Assembly: GCA_020310875.1 (NCBI GenBank)
Contig: CM035406.1
Coordinates: forward strand, 219,649,363 to 219,713,362
Source of the DNA: Ceratopteris richardii
Lineage: Eukaryota > Streptophyta > Polypodiopsida > Polypodiales > Pteridaceae
Direction of reading: 5' to 3'
DNA: 64,000 bases
Positions 41,156 to 52,932 of the stretch are shown here, piece after piece. A model generated the notes under the pieces. The model worked only from the letters and a program-made list of their open reading frames with translations, did not search any database and was not told the DNA's origin. The position numbers were made by a program, and so were the translations under genes. Within the stretch, counting starts at the first letter, position 1. Each line of letters opens with the position of its first letter.

Positions 41156-41815
41156 TGTTACTCTAGCACAATGGCAAGTACCAACATGAGGAGATCCACC
41201 TCATAATTGTGAATCTGTGGAGACGTGAGGACTAGTATGACGACTATGAGCAAGTGATGGCACAAGTGTGTGAGTGAGAAGCACACAAGCATGCACACAC
41301 ATACACACACACATGTGGACACAAGGCAAGAACGAAGATAGGAACAATGGAGTTCTCTGTATTACTCAAAAAGTCTCTTACAATAGCTCAAAATGCTAAC
41401 AAGCTAACATGAAAAATGAGCTCTCTAGCTCTTTTTATAGTTTTTGACTAGCTTTGGCATTGTCTAGACCTAGTGTCCGGCCTAGTTAAAAATTAGGTTA
41501 TAGGGCTTATTTGAGGGCTCAAACGAGGTCTAAAAAATATAAAAATTGGTATGTAGCTACTTCTAATACTCCTCAAGACTTGAGGACTCCTCGGCTTGAA
41601 GGAAATGGAGTGTAATCTACCAAAAACAATATTTATAATGTTCATGTAGTGATGAAAATCACTATTAAAAGGGGTTAATGTTTGGTAAATATGTATGGCC
41701 TCAATTGTCGGATCTTCTTTGACTACTTTGCCTACTTGGTCCTTCTCTCTGCTTTGATTCTTTTTGTCTGCTCCCTTGTCTTGTAATGCCTTGAGTACCT
41801 TGACTACTGCCAACA
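41156..41815 (-). repeat. OTA-3 3' LTR
   Basis: 660 bp, minus-strand start TGTTGGCAGTAGTCAAGG at 41815, end CTAGAGTAACA at 41156. It aligns with the OTA-5 LTR (61882-62496) over most of its length: the GGCCGGACACTAGGTC block, the TATAAAAAG box (41431-41439, minus), a (GT)n stretch and CTCACGTCTCCACAGATT. The right side is a polypurine tract and the left side is not a primer site, so this is the 3' LTR. Confidence 0.88.
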
Positions 41816-41828
41816 CCCCCCCTCTCTC
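41816..41828 (-). promoter_or_regulatory. OTA-3 polypurine tract
   Basis: The minus strand reads GAGAGAGGGGGG right before TGTTGGCAG. Just upstream is GTCAAGGACGACAGACGTG; a similar GACGAYAGA block precedes the OTA-4 tract. Confidence 0.85.
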
Positions 41829-41849
41829 ACGTCTGTCGTCCTTGACAGA

Positions 41850-42827
41850 CCCTTATTTGTGGGAGTGCTTGATGTAATATTCAACCATGTCTGTGGCTAG
41901 GTGATGTTCTTGAATGCGCAATCCTCGAGCCAAGTCTGTCCTGAGCTTATCCCAATCTACTAGACCTGGAATGTTCAAATGTGGCAAATGTACCTTATCT
42001 GCATGGATGACATGTTCCACCACAAAGAGATGTAACAAATGTGTTGGTCTGGGAATGAAAATTTCAGAATGATATTCCTAGAACCTAGTGGAGAACATTT
42101 CCTCAAAGGTTTGCTTGTAGCACGTAGGTAAATACTTTATGCACACATGCCAAGCATAGATGATATTGATGGAGGGGGTCTAGCTCATGTCATAGACCAA
42201 ATCTTTGTTACCTTCAGAAAAGCCAGGTGCTGAAATGTATGGTGCTTGTACCTTGCGGAAGGTCTTGAATACTACCATCATCAGCTCAAACATTTTCATA
42301 CACATCATGGCGGCGATGTCCGGTACGTTCTTTAAGCATGCAGATCAGTTAGATATTGTAGAGATGTATGCTACGATGAGTGGTGCTCTAGGTGGAGAAA
42401 AATATGGATAATTTACCCAATTTGAGCATCCTTTATTGTTGCGGACTTTGATGGCAAAAGTGTTCCATGATCTATGACAGGCTACTGGACAATAACATGG
42501 GTTATATTTAATATATAATGGCATTGTGGCCCATGTGCACATCATTTTTGGATAGTCTATGAGTGGTTGCTCATGCTGGTTGGGTTGAAAAATCAAGCCT
42601 GCATGTGCATCTATCGGTAGATCATTAGGCTCAAACTGGGTGGAAAATGTAGGCTTTTTTCCTATGTGCCTTTTAATCTCTGCATTATAGTCGGCTAATA
42701 ATACAAAGTAGTGCTTATATTGCACTTTTGATGTGGTAATCAGGCATTGATGCGAGAGGTTATGAAAGTAAGTGGACCTGAGAACAGTTTCTTCTAGATT
42801 GGAAAGGGATTGGATTTGCAAGGCCAC
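41850..42827 (-). pseudogene. OTA-3 C-terminal domain of the 3' frames
   Basis: Blocks: VQYKHYFVLLADYNAEIKRH, WVNYPYFSPPRAPLIVAYIS, ELMMVVFKTFRK, QTFEEMFSTRF, then HLFVVEHVIHADKVHLPHLN. OTA-1 (25494-26069) and OTA-4 (54440-55490) have matching blocks in the same order. The domain is the last coding part before the polypurine tract. I recognise no known family. Broken copy. Confidence 0.6.
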
Positions 42828-43612
42828 CCTATCATCACGTGTTTGATCGATTCGTTCGACTCTCTTGAGCCAATTAGGGACCCCGATCTCAAATGTTTCT
42901 CATCCCTCTTCCATGACTCATCCACTAGGTATCGACATTGGGTCATAAGGCTCTTCAAAACTCTCTTTGATCGAGATCTCCACCATGGTTTCAGTTTTGG
43001 GTTCTTCAATAAGAGAGGGTGCCTCTCATATGGTGCCTCTAGTTCTTCAGTGGACTGTTGAGGGATGGTAAGCTCATGTTGACATGTTTTGACATTGGCC
43101 AACTACTTCCGGAGATCGCCACATTCTAATTCCATCTTTTCATAGGACTCTAGAAAGTTGCCATGCTCCTCAAGTAAGATTCGTATGCCTTCTGAGGGGA
43201 GTGCTCAATACTTTATAGGGCTAATTGTTTTCTCTCGAGGTCCCTTCCATAGCTGCTTCAAAATTTTCTTGGTTTTGTTGCTGAAGTCGCTTATTCTCTT
43301 CCAAGGCCGCAGCCATGTGGTTTCCGTAGGAGCCCTAGATTGCATCTTAGTGTATAATTGGTGCATTTGGAGCATATTTTCCAAATCTGACTGCTTTATC
43401 ATCCACGATAGACATCTTGGACTCCAATTTAGTATGAGCCTGTTGTAAGGTGGTATACTCTACCAAAATTCTTTGATTGTTAGCTTTGAGTGTAGTGACT
43501 CTGACTTATAGCCTCTGTGATTCTGCCTCGAAGGCAGCATTGCGCTCTTCCAATCATTGATATTCTTGTTGTAATTGAGATGCACACTAAATTAACATAT
43601 TGAATGAATTAT
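42828..43612 (-). pseudogene. OTA-3 polar helical stretch
   Basis: Leu/Gln/Glu/Lys-rich sequence such as DLENMLQMHQLYTKMQSRAP and QHELTIPQQSTEELEAPYER, in the place of the OTA-1 coiled coil. Similarity to OTA-1 is in composition more than in sequence. Confidence 0.45.
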
Positions 43613-44435
43613 TTACATTATGAGATGTGAGGGGAGGGGAGGAGTTTGGAATGGAGAGGGGAGGGGAGTTCTGTATGTTGTGTTTACTAACAAGGTGGTG
43701 AGTACTGATGTGGGGGGTAGGGGAGTGGGTGATGGTGGAATTGTAGGGAGAGGAGGGGGGGCTCTGGGTGGTGAAATGTCCATGGGGTTAGATAGTACGG
43801 TGCGTGCAAGGGCTACCATGTACGTGGGTATGGTAGGTGAAGTGAGTGTAGTGTCTATGTAGAGTGATGTGGTTGTGAGTGTCTGTGAACCTAGCATTTG
43901 AGGAGTCGGAGCATGAATCAATTGTTCCATGATAGATATGTAATGAGGTGGGGTGATTGTGGTGACTGAGGTAAGGGGGAACATGGATGAGGCAGATGGT
44001 AAGTATGGATCCTTGGATGGGGGAAGGTGTGAATATGGGTAAGCATCAAAACCTAGATTACCTTCTGTGGGTCGCGGGTGTCCTATACTAGGTATGAGTG
44101 GGTGTCCAATGATGGGTTCAAAAGGCAATAATGGTGAAGTGATAAAAGGGTTGGTGATGGAAGAAAAAAGGATGGCTTGCGATGTTGGTTCACGAAAGGA
44201 AAAGGAGGATGAAGAGGCTAGGTTTTGGGTCATGGTTGTTGTTAGTATAGTGGTTGTAGTAGTGGTTGGTGGTGGAGGTGGGGGTGATGGAGGGGATAGA
44301 GGGTGTTGGGCTGAGATTGGTGATGTTTGTACAAAAGTTTCTACAGTAAGGTCCATAGTGGTGGTTGGGGTGGTTGTTGGCTCGATGGTAGCTTCGGGTT
44401 TGGTTACTGGTATTTATATATTCTTTCCTACTCAT
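43613..44435 (-). pseudogene. OTA-3 proline/threonine/serine-rich linker
   Basis: About 250 residues with PPSPPPPPPTTTTTT and many Thr/Pro/Ser runs. MDISPPRAPPPLPTIPPSP matches MGISPPMAPPPPP in OTA-1 in both sequence and place. Confidence 0.6.
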
Positions 44436-44639
44436 GGTTGTGTATCCACTCTATGCTAATCATATTGGACAAATTGTCGAACTACTGTGTAGACAACCTC
44501 TTGAACTCCCAAGGATTCGGGCAGTAGTTGGAGGCTACTAATGAATTGCGGGTCCACTCCATCTCCTCACATCTATTGGCCTAATGCAAAGGAAAGTTTG
44601 TGCGTCTCTTGCACTAGTCTGATCCTATCGTATAACCTT

Positions 44640-45060
44640 TTGCAACTAGGCTGTGTATGTAGGAGCACCTACAAGTTTTGGTACTCCTTGCTGCTCATCT
44701 TGATATCTTTCTTCATGCCCTTCCTCGCCTTCTTCAGAGTTTTCATCTTCTGTGTCATCTTTGTCCTCTTCTTCATCCACATCAAGAGTGGTAACGGATA
44801 CTTGTGATTTTTTTCCTTGCAGTTGAGCTCCTTCCAATTGTTGTTATTCTTCTGCTTCAAGATTCACTTCTTTTAAAATCTGCTCAAAGTCTTCATTGGT
44901 GAATTCTTCCAAGGGTGCTCCTCCGGGGAAATCCAGGTCTATGGGAATGGGTAGAAATATCAAATTGGGACCTTCATAGCTTTTTCGTGGTAGTCATAAT
45001 GTGAATGGCTTGATCCTTCAAGGAGGGGGAGTGACATCGGGGGTTAGTGTTGCTCCTCAA
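44640..45060 (-). pseudogene. OTA-3 acidic linker
   Basis: A run of Asp and Glu (DVDEEEDKDDTEDENSEEGE) is followed by PKLVGAPTYTA, the marker also seen in OTA-1. Upstream, FPGGAPLEEFTNEDFEQIL resembles the OTA-1 stretch LDFKSFLQNTQLSDVEFF in place. Confidence 0.55.
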
Positions 45061-45091
45061 GGTTGAGCACAAGGTACTTGTATAGTCCCTC

Positions 45092-45708
45092 TCATCCTCT
45101 TGGAAAGGGGTCCAGTTGATGTCGGCCTTTGAACTGCTGCACTCTGTTCCACATTAGGGCCCTTTGAATAGGAATTTCATGATCTAAACATATATAAATG
45201 ATTCTTGACAAAGCGCAACATCCATACAAGACCGATTTACATGGCCATCTCTTGTGAGCCAAGTGTATTTGGTCCATGATCCAGTGGGGTAGGTTGATGG
45301 TGAGGTTTTGTGTCTCTACAAGGTATAAGCTAAACCAAAGTTTCTTAGGTGGCATGGTGAACCTATCTTGTGCTAGAAATAAAAATGTTGCATGCACATT
45401 CTCAAGTGAACTACGATGTTCGGTGCCATGGCCACCATGTCCTTGAGCTTGGTGAGGCTTTGATTCTTCATGTTATCAGGCACCAGTATCTCCTTCTCTA
45501 TAGGTATATGCATGGCTCTCATGTCTAGGGCCTCTTGCACTAAGTTGTTGGATAACTTAAACCTCTTTAGCTCATTTCCCCTTGTTAGAGATGGGAGCAC
45601 AAATGTGCTCATACCTTTGGCATGATTGCTCTGAGGCAAGGTGTTGATAAGATAGTAGCATCTCATGAAGTCAGGATTTGGGAGCTGAGCACAAAAGTAC
45701 ACATCCAA
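45092..45708 (-). pseudogene. OTA-3 3' helical domain
   Basis: The first part, LPNPDFMRCYYLINTLPQSN and PSLTRGNELKRF, aligns with OTA-4 (LPDFQRCTQVMSTLQAAVDM, near 56780). The second, QDRFTMPPKKLWFSLYLVET, then LPHWIMDQIHLAHKRWP and YGCCALSRIIYICLDHEIP, aligns closely with OTA-1 16362-16610. It is mostly helical, with conserved Trp, Cys and charged residues. Function unknown. Confidence 0.62.
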
Positions 45709-46289
45709 TCCATCTTTCTCCCATACCGGGCATAGTGCTTCATTTTGTAACTTTTCAAATTCCTACGTAAAGAAGTGATATTTGCCCCACTTGCCATTGT
45801 GTTGTAGCTCTGCTTCCCAAAGGTATGATCCTTTGCACAACGGTCCTGCTACTTCGCTAAACCAATGAGATGTCTTGCCCACAGGTGTGGTATGGCCGCT
45901 TGGGGGATCCAATATCGGTATGACTTTTATGGCCTGCAACTCTTATGGTCTTTCATTTGGTTTCGGCATGATTGGTAAGCTCTCTAGATCAACCACTTCT
46001 TGGCTTGTGCTGCCTACTTGAGAGTTGGTTCCTGCTACCGTGTTCCCTTTACAATACCAACATGTCATTCTTTGGGTTAGAAGTTAGTTGAGTGCTGAAT
46101 TGTGCATGTGAGTCAAAGTTAGAAGGTTAGTGATGTCCCTATATGCATACTTGGTTGTGTAATGTAATCGGATGCATCTATGACTATGCATAGTAGTTTA
46201 CATGGTGGATTTAGGTGGTTTAAAACAGATTTTAACTCTCCAAACTTTATGTGTGAGATGGTTTCTTTTGGTTGCAATGGTCTTCTCAT

Positions 46290-46680
46290 GTTTCTATATC
46301 ATGTTATCTTGGATTTGGGACTTTTTGGGTACCCATTTCCAAGTAGTTGTAAGTGTGATCGCATGTGTGGAATGTTGGAATGCAGATGTGTGCCCTAAAG
46401 TGTGTGATCTGAATGATTGTGAGTTGCATTTCAGGCTCGTGAGTTGGTGTGAAACTACTTGGGTGTGTAAGCAGGTCTTAGGCACCCAGATTTGTTGTGC
46501 ATTGGGGCCGACCTTCATTGACCACTTTGGGACCCAAATAGAAATGGTCCATTTTGGGAAATTCCTCGAATACTCGCTCTTTGTAGTCCTTGTCCAAGTA
46601 GATTTGTTAGTGCATCGTTGGGATCCATCACCTAAGTAGAGGGTTGTTCACCCTTGCGTACCCAGATCTGCTTCACATTT
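46290..46680 (-). pseudogene. OTA-3 W-h-P-K repeat region
   Basis: QIWVPKTCLHTQ (46484-46518) and WKWVPKKSQIQ (near 46310-46345) repeat the OTA-1 motifs in order. Between them is a Ser/Thr/His-rich linker (SFRSHTLGHTSAFQHSTHAI) that also resembles OTA-1. 45709-46290 to its left holds more of the helical domain or linker, too decayed to call. Confidence 0.55.
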
Positions 46681-46975
46681 TGAGTCCTCTTGTTTGGTGC
46701 TCTCCATTGATTATGAGCATAGACCATCTTCTTCCTCTGCTTCTTGTACTCCTTTGGTTGCTGGGTCTCGATCACTTTGGAAAAGAAGGGAGTTCCATCA
46801 GATCCTTGGCGTCTTTGTTGAGAACATCATCCTTCTGCATCACAAAATTTTGGAAAAGAACAACATCTTTATCTTCATGTGTACTCCTAGAAGGACCACG
46901 AGTTGGTGCCTTTCCTATTTCCTTGAGTGCTTTATTTTCTAACTCAATGGTAATGCAATTCTGATTTACCCAAAC

Positions 46976-47428
46976 CTAAAGAAGTCCACTTCTTAGGTTC
47001 AGGTTGACTGCATGATTGTAGATCCAGTCTTGACCCAAGACAAGAGGCTCAGTGAGATCCTTGTCTTGACACACTAGCACCTTCACTGTCATAAGAACGT
47101 CTTGAATGTAGAGGGGAAGCTCCACCTCACCCATGCAAGGGGTTTCCACACCGCCCAATCCTATGAGATATGCTTCTATAGGATTGACTTTTAATTGAAA
47201 TTCTTGATAGTAAAAAAGTCTAACTGCACTAGTGGCTGCACCTAAGTCAATCAAAGATCGTACAGTCCTTGTCTTATCTCCTCGTCCTACTACTAGGGTC
47301 ACAAAAGGATGTCGGTCAACTATTCTATTGGAACGCAAGTCTGATGCTTCACACATGGCCATATGGTATATTGGAGCTTCATGAGCATCTAATCTAGGTT
47401 GATCTCTGCCCTGTCTTCTCAATTTCAT
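46976..47428 (-). pseudogene. OTA-3 second retropepsin-like domain (PR2)
   Basis: 150 residues: SLIDLGAATSAVRLFY, VNPIEAYLIGLGGVETPCMG, EVELPLYIQDVLM, then VCQDKDLTEPLVLGQDWIYN. It is about 75-80% like OTA-1 PR2 by eye. It lies directly after the integrase block. The final LGQDW is where retropepsins have their last strand. Confidence 0.68.
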
Positions 47429-47451
47429 TCTTTCGATGCATTCTAGAGCTT

Positions 47452-48590
47452 CTACCTATGATTCTTCTCGAATTCTTTTTCTTCTTCTTTACGTTTCTTT
47501 GCATTATTGAGCCAGTTTAGCATTTCCTCCATGAGGGGTTCTTGATATAGTTTGACTCTACATCCACTGATGTAGCTAGGCAAGATGTCACCTTCTAGAG
47601 TGGCTAATTGGATAGTTCCACTAGTTGATATTCTATTAATAATCATGGGTCCATAGCCATGCTTCTCCAAATTTCTTGCATGTTGCTTTAAAGTGTACAC
47701 TAGGACTAGATCTCTTGCTTTTAGGTCTTTATCCTTCACATGGGCATCAAAGTATGCCTTTTGTCGTTTCTTGGATACATAAATCCCTGCTGCTGCTCTC
47801 AATCTGGTTTCACTTACTCGCTCAAGATCAAAGATCCTAGAGGAGAGCTCATGGCCTATCCATTCATACTCTTTTGCTACTTTCAAAGTAGGTATCAAGA
47901 AGTCTAATGGTAGCACTGCATTTTGGCCAAATACCATCTAAAAGGGTGTGGCATGGAGTACTGTTTTATAGGCAGCTTTGTATGCCCAAATAGCATGGTG
48001 TAGTTGTTTGTCCCAATTAGAGCGTTTATTATTCAACAATTTTGTCAACACATTACATAGAATCTTATTTGTGCTCTCAGCCTGTCCATTAGCTTGTGGG
48101 TGATAAGGGGCAGACTTCTTGTGTATCACCAAGAACTCTTTGAGAAGATTTTCAATGACTTCATTCAAGAAGTGCATACCTCTATCACTTACTAGCTTGA
48201 TTGGTAGCTCGTATCTCATGAAAACATTCTCAAATAAGAACTTAGTTGTCGTGTGAGCATCATTCTTTATTGTGGCTTTCACTTATACCCATTTGGTTAG
48301 TCTGTCTGTGGCAACAATGATGTATTCAGCATGTGAACCCTTAGCTGGGGGATTAATAAGACCAACAAAGTCTATTCGCTACTTAGAGAATGCACATCCA
48401 CCCATCATAGGTTTCAATGACATCTCATCTTTACATATAGGATACTAAGTTCGTTGACAAACATCACACCTCTTCACATAGGTATGCGCATCCATGTGAA
48501 GCATTGGACACCAAATACCTTCAAAAAGTATTGCTTTGATCACCCTATCTGGTCTAAAATATCCTCCTGACACACCTTGGTGAGTAGTCT
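47452..48590 (-). pseudogene. OTA-3 integrase: second HHCC module, core, C-terminus
   Basis: The core shows LVSDRGMHFLNEV, then HPQANGQAESTNKIL with the catalytic Glu, and AIWAYKAAYKT. The C-terminal module reads FGQNAVLPLDFLIPTLKVAK, then QKAYFDAHVKDKDLKARDL and YTLKQHARNLEKHGYG. The zinc module before it (about 48590-48410) ends YVKRCDVCQR-like. The block is strongly colinear with OTA-1. Confidence 0.82.
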
Positions 48591-48971
48591 CTAAGATCTT
48601 GAGAATTCACTTTTGTGGACACATAGTCTTAGGTATCCGTCTTTTCCACGCTTGTATAGCTTATTTCCAATGAGCAAGTAATCTAGGGCCTCTTGTTGTA
48701 AGCTCCTTCTTCTAGCCAAAGTCATCTCTTGAGGGAATGTTTTCTTCCTCAAGAATGCCACTACTGGTTCACTCCAATCTAGCACTAAAGACACTTGATA
48801 CAAGGTGGCATGTTCCACTAGTGGTCTAGTGCTATAGATTGGGCATTCCTTGCACAACTTATGGACATCTGCCTCTATAGTTGGCCAATACACTCCTAAT
48901 CTTTGTAGCATTTGTAGGGTTCGATGTTTGGAATAATGTTGCTGGAATGCACCTACATGTGCTAATTGCAA
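48591..48971 (-). pseudogene. OTA-3 first HHCC module and spacer
   Basis: LAHVGAFQQHYSKHRTLQML, then GVYWPTIEADVHKLCKECP shows the integrase-type zinc finger pattern. It is followed by ALDYLLIGNKLYKRGKDGYL and then by the second module. Same tandem arrangement as OTA-1. Confidence 0.65.
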
Positions 48972-49001
48972 GCACTTTTCATGCTCATCTTCATCTACAC
49001 A

Positions 49002-49951
49002 TCAAGTCAGTATACCTTGATTGGTGTGCTTGTACATGCTACCTGCCATTATGTGATACTTCTTGGACCTCACTACTTCTTTATCCTTGGCCCTTAGTAC
49101 AGGATGTGTAGGTCCAAAGGTGAGGATAGGCACTATATTTTTAGCCCATTCAGGCACTACTTCTAGATTGAACAAATAAGCATCAGGGAGGTCGTCTGAC
49201 ACTCCTTGAGGAGACTCTCCTGAAGTTAGTCTAGAAAGGTGATCTTCCCTAAGGTGAGTTCAACCTTTCCTAACCACAACTTCAAAGTCATATTCCATTA
49301 GTAAGAGGAACCATCTCACTAATCTACATGTACTGCAAGGTTTATTCACTAGATATAGTAATGCTTGCTGGTCTGTAAAAAATTTAAACTTATTTGCGAG
49401 TAAATAATGTCTAAACTTTTCAACTGCATACACCATGCCTAATCCTTCTCTTTCGATAGTGGTATAATTTTGTTGAGCTACATTTAGTTGTCTACTAGCA
49501 TAAGCAATTGGAAGATCCATGTTAGCTTCACCAGTAATTTGTGCTAGTACACCCAATTGCATAGTTGAATGCATCCACATGAACATGGAATGGCTTGTTC
49601 CAATCTGGTGTAGTCAAGATTGGTGTTGAACATTGTCATCTCTTAAGCTCATTAAAGGAGTTTTCACATTCATCTGTCCACCCAAAGTTGGTCAAGAGGG
49701 AGTACAAAGGCTTTGCAATGATTGCATACATGTGAATGAAGCGGCGATAATATCCACAATGCCCCATGAAGTCTTGTACTTCCTTGACATTATTTGGCCT
49801 AGGTAGCTCTGCAATAGCTCTAACCTTCTGCTCATCTGTGGATATGCAATTCTTTGACACTATGTGTCCTACAATCTTTCCTTGCTTAACCATGAAAATA
49901 CACTTTTTGGGTTCAAGCAGACTTGATATTCTCTACATTTCTCAAAGATAG
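49002..49951 (-). pseudogene. OTA-3 RT end and RNase H
   Basis: RT connection: KIVGHIVSKNCISTDEQKVR, then FMGHCGYYRRFIHMYAIIAK. RNase H: DLPIAYASRQLNVAQQNYTT, then YAVEKFRHYLLANKFKFFTD, QQALLYLVNKPCSTCRLVRW, FLLLMEYDFEVVVRKG. Cop-C cuts the RT at 49959/49960. Broken copy. Confidence 0.85.
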
Positions 49952-49959
49952 CTCTCAGT

Positions 49960-50981
49960 TGTTGGTGCAGGACAACTATCAATTGATGTTTTGGACAAAG
50001 ATTTGAAGTCAAAGGATGAAACGAAGACCAATATATGAAGCTTGAAGTTATTGCATGATCAGAGAATGAAGACTTATATATACATGTACACTAAACTTGT
50101 AATTAACTCACTTATACCTTTGTTATGGTTACAATTTTGTACATATATGCCTATATATACAAGTATAAAGTCAGGGCATGTAAGAGAGATGATGAAAGAC
50201 AAGTTGTAAGAGTCATTAGACACTTTATAAGTGATGAAAATATAGCTCATCAATCAGATGTAATGTTTTCCTTAATAGAAGAAAAATTGTGGCCGATATT
50301 TTGTTGAGTGCTCCTTCTATGTTTATCATTTAGTGAAATGATTTATGGAGTCTAAGTCTATAGTTGAATGAACTTTGTACAAATTTTCAGATCCTAATTG
50401 TGATCAAGTTGAGAGAATTGAGAGTAGGAACATTTACATGTGTAAATGTGAAGAAGAGAAGACTACAATAGGCACAAATTTGATGATAATGTTTTGGTCA
50501 GTTCTCCTTCCACAGTGTAAAGTTTTGAGAAAACAAGCACTCATTCTTTAATTTGGAAGGTAAGCTACCTATCGCTGAAAGCATTTGAATAAACAGGTTC
50601 TACTTTAAGAGAACTATGAATTAGAAGTTGCAGGTGTCAAAGTTGATTATACAAAAGTACAGTTTTAGACATAGGTGAGTTGTTTGGAGTAAATCTCAAG
50701 ATTTACTAAATCTTTTGAGAAAGGTTAGCTTGGAGAAGGTGTCTAAAAACTAGCCAACATCTCATACAAAGTTTTATTGAAAACTTTACACATTTGATCA
50801 CTCAATGAGTGAATAAAGTGAAACAAACTTTTCTGAATAGTCACTCTCTTCGTAGTTAGTGCAAATATTGATAATCTAGCATTAGTCTTCCAAATTGGTT
50901 GAGGTTTTGAGTTTTTCTTGATGTAGAGGTGCTCTAACATCAATGATAACGTGTTCTTTTGGAGGTTAACAATCTCCATCA
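49960..50981 (+). repeat. Cop-C 5' LTR
   Basis: 1022 bp, start TGTTGGTGCAGGACAACTAT, end ATCTCCATCA. Clearly related to the Cop-A and Cop-B LTRs but well diverged from both, so a third subfamily copy. Confidence 0.9.
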
Positions 50982-50982
50982 G

Positions 50983-50994
50983 TGGTATCAGAGT
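50983..50994 (+). promoter_or_regulatory. Cop-C primer-binding site, tRNA-iMet
   Basis: TGGTATCAGAGT, one base after the LTR; all but the last base equal the Cop-A site. Confidence 0.88.
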
Positions 50995-51203
50995 AGGAAT
51001 CATCAAAATTGAAGAAAGGAGGATCTCGATTGTTGCACTTATATAGAAATCAACCTTTGAAGATTCAAAAGGTGAAATTTTGAAGTGAAAGCTAGAGAAG
51101 GAAGCCTTAAGCTATTAAGAAGATCAAAAGGAACTACATTCGAAGTAAAGGTACACTTATTCCTCACAAAGCTTGAAGAATTTAATACACAGGTGAAGAA
51201 AGG

Positions 51204-52932
51204 ATGGGAGATTCTCTTCAGATACAGAAATTGGATAGAGAAAACTATCCTGCTTGGTCAATGAGGATGGAAGCTCATCTCATGAGCAAAGACTTGATAG
51301 GATATATCACAGGTGAAGAAGAAAAACCACAATTCAGAGATCCTAGTGTTCCAACTAGGGATGGACTCTCAGATTTGAAGACATGGATGAAGAAAGATGC
51401 TCAAGCTAGGAGTATTTTCTACATGGGAGTCAATGGTTACTTGCTACCTCATATTAGAGGACTTGAAAGTGCAAGTGACATATGGAATGCTTTGGAGAGC
51501 ATTTTCAAAACACTACAAAGTCAAGGAAGGCATCTTTATGGGCAGAGTTTACCACATTCAAGAAGAAGGCTTCTCAATCCATTTTTGATTATGTAGCAAG
51601 GATGAAGGACATTGCAGATGCATTAGGAGAAGTTGATGAAGATATTGAAGAGGACAAATTGGTAAGGAAAATTCTCATAGGTTTGAGAGGAGATGAGAAA
51701 TGGAAGCCATTCATTTTGTCTATTGAATTGTCACTAGATCATTTCACTCCTGATTCGAATCAGTCGTTATGACATATGCTAACCTTTGAGCAGGATGTCA
51801 AAGGTGATGTTGATAAGAGTACACATCAAGAAATGTATTCAAAGGACAAGAAGAAGATTAACAAAGAAGAGCAACAATTGAATGAAAATGAAGGTACTAC
51901 TAGTCAAGGTAACTTCCTAAGAGGAAGAGGAGGTGGAAAAGGAAGAGGTAGAGGTAGAAATGCTGACATAATAATCAGAATGCTGGAGGATATAATCAGA
52001 AATTTAACTCAAGAGGAAGAGGTAATAGAAATCAGAGAAGTAACTTCAGAAGTAGAGATAGTAGAGGTAGTAGAGGTTTCTTTGGAAGTAATGCAGGTAG
52101 AGGATTTCAAAGTCAATCTTACAATAATATCTACTACATTTATGCTTCAGATCAAAAGGAGAATTCAACCTTAATTATGAATGAAACTTGTGAAAGACAA
52201 AGTGAAGATCAAAGAGTCCTCCACATTGACTCAGGGTGTAGCAATCACCTGAGTGGTAACATAACTTTGATGACTGATTTGGAAAATAAATTAAGTAATC
52301 ATGTGGTTCAAACTGGTGATAACACAAAGCACAATGTGAAGTCAATTGGATCAGTGAAGGCTAAGGATAGGAGCACTCTTCTGAGTAAGGTTTTGTATAT
52401 TCCTACAATTCCAAAGAATCTGATAAGTGTAGGGCAAATTGTTGAGAGAGGTTATGAAGTAAGGTTCACTAATGATGGAGTTTTTGTGGAAGGTTATGAA
52501 GTAAGGTTCACTAATGATGGAGTTTTTGTGAGAGACCCTAGAAATGGATATAAACAAATTGTTTCAGGGGAGAAAGAAGGAAGGCTTTTCACAATCAAGA
52601 TTCAAGGCAATGTTGGTCATGCCTTGTTCATTTATGGAGGACGTAAGATCTCTGAGTTAGATCTTTGGCATAAAAGACTTGGAGATTTCAATGAAAGAGG
52701 TATTAAGGATATGATTAACAATGGTTCAGTACTTGTATTACCTAATGTTGCAGGTCAACACATGACATATAGATGTGAGTCATGTCAATTAGGTAAGGCT
52801 CATAAGCAATCATATAATAAGTATGATTTCATGTATTCAAAGAAGCTTGAATTAGTACGTACAGATGTGTGTGGGCCATCAAAGGACTTTAGCATTAATG
52901 GTTCAAGATATTATCTGATTTATGTTGATGAT
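51204..52932 (+). pseudogene. Cop-C gag, protease and integrase start
   Basis: Gag starts MGDSLQIQKLDRENYPAWSM. The gag end has the Arg/Gly-rich stretch (RGRGGGKGRGRGRN). Protease: LHIDSGCSNHLSGN near 52220. Integrase zinc region: LDLWHKRLGDFNERGIKDMI, then YRCESCQLGKAHK. It stops in the first strand of the integrase core at the OTA-4 edge. Broken copy. Confidence 0.88.
52450..52533 (+). repeat. 42-bp tandem duplication in Cop-C
   Basis: GGTTATGAAGTAAGGTTCAC starts at 52450 and again at 52492. The two 42-bp units are nearly identical and each encodes GYEVRFTNDGVFV, which is present once in Cop-A and Cop-B. A recent in-place duplication of a whole number of codons. Confidence 0.88.

Larger units (their letters stand above)
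41156..49959 (-). mobile_element. OTA-3: Athila/Tat-type Ty3/gypsy element, 3' LTR to RT, broken, interrupted by Cop-C
   Basis: From right to left: RT end, RNase H, two HHCC modules, integrase core, second retropepsin-like domain, W-h-P-K region, helical domain, acidic and Pro-rich linkers, polar helices, C-terminal domain, polypurine tract and 3' LTR. The layout is colinear with OTA-1 and OTA-4. The LTR is the same family as that of OTA-5. Gag, PR1 and the 5' LTR should lie beyond Cop-C and the elements nested in it, outside the window. Many breaks. Confidence 0.88.
49960..52932 (+). mobile_element. Cop-C: Ty1/copia (TNT1-like) element, 5' part in view, interrupted by OTA-4
   Basis: 5' LTR, tRNA-iMet primer site, gag, protease and the integrase zinc region and start of the core are present, all of the Cop-A/Cop-B family. 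At 52933 the copia sequence (YVDD of the integrase core start) gives way exactly to the TG end of the OTA-4 LTR. The rest is therefore expected beyond OTA-4 and outside the window. The visible part has several breaks. Confidence 0.9.
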
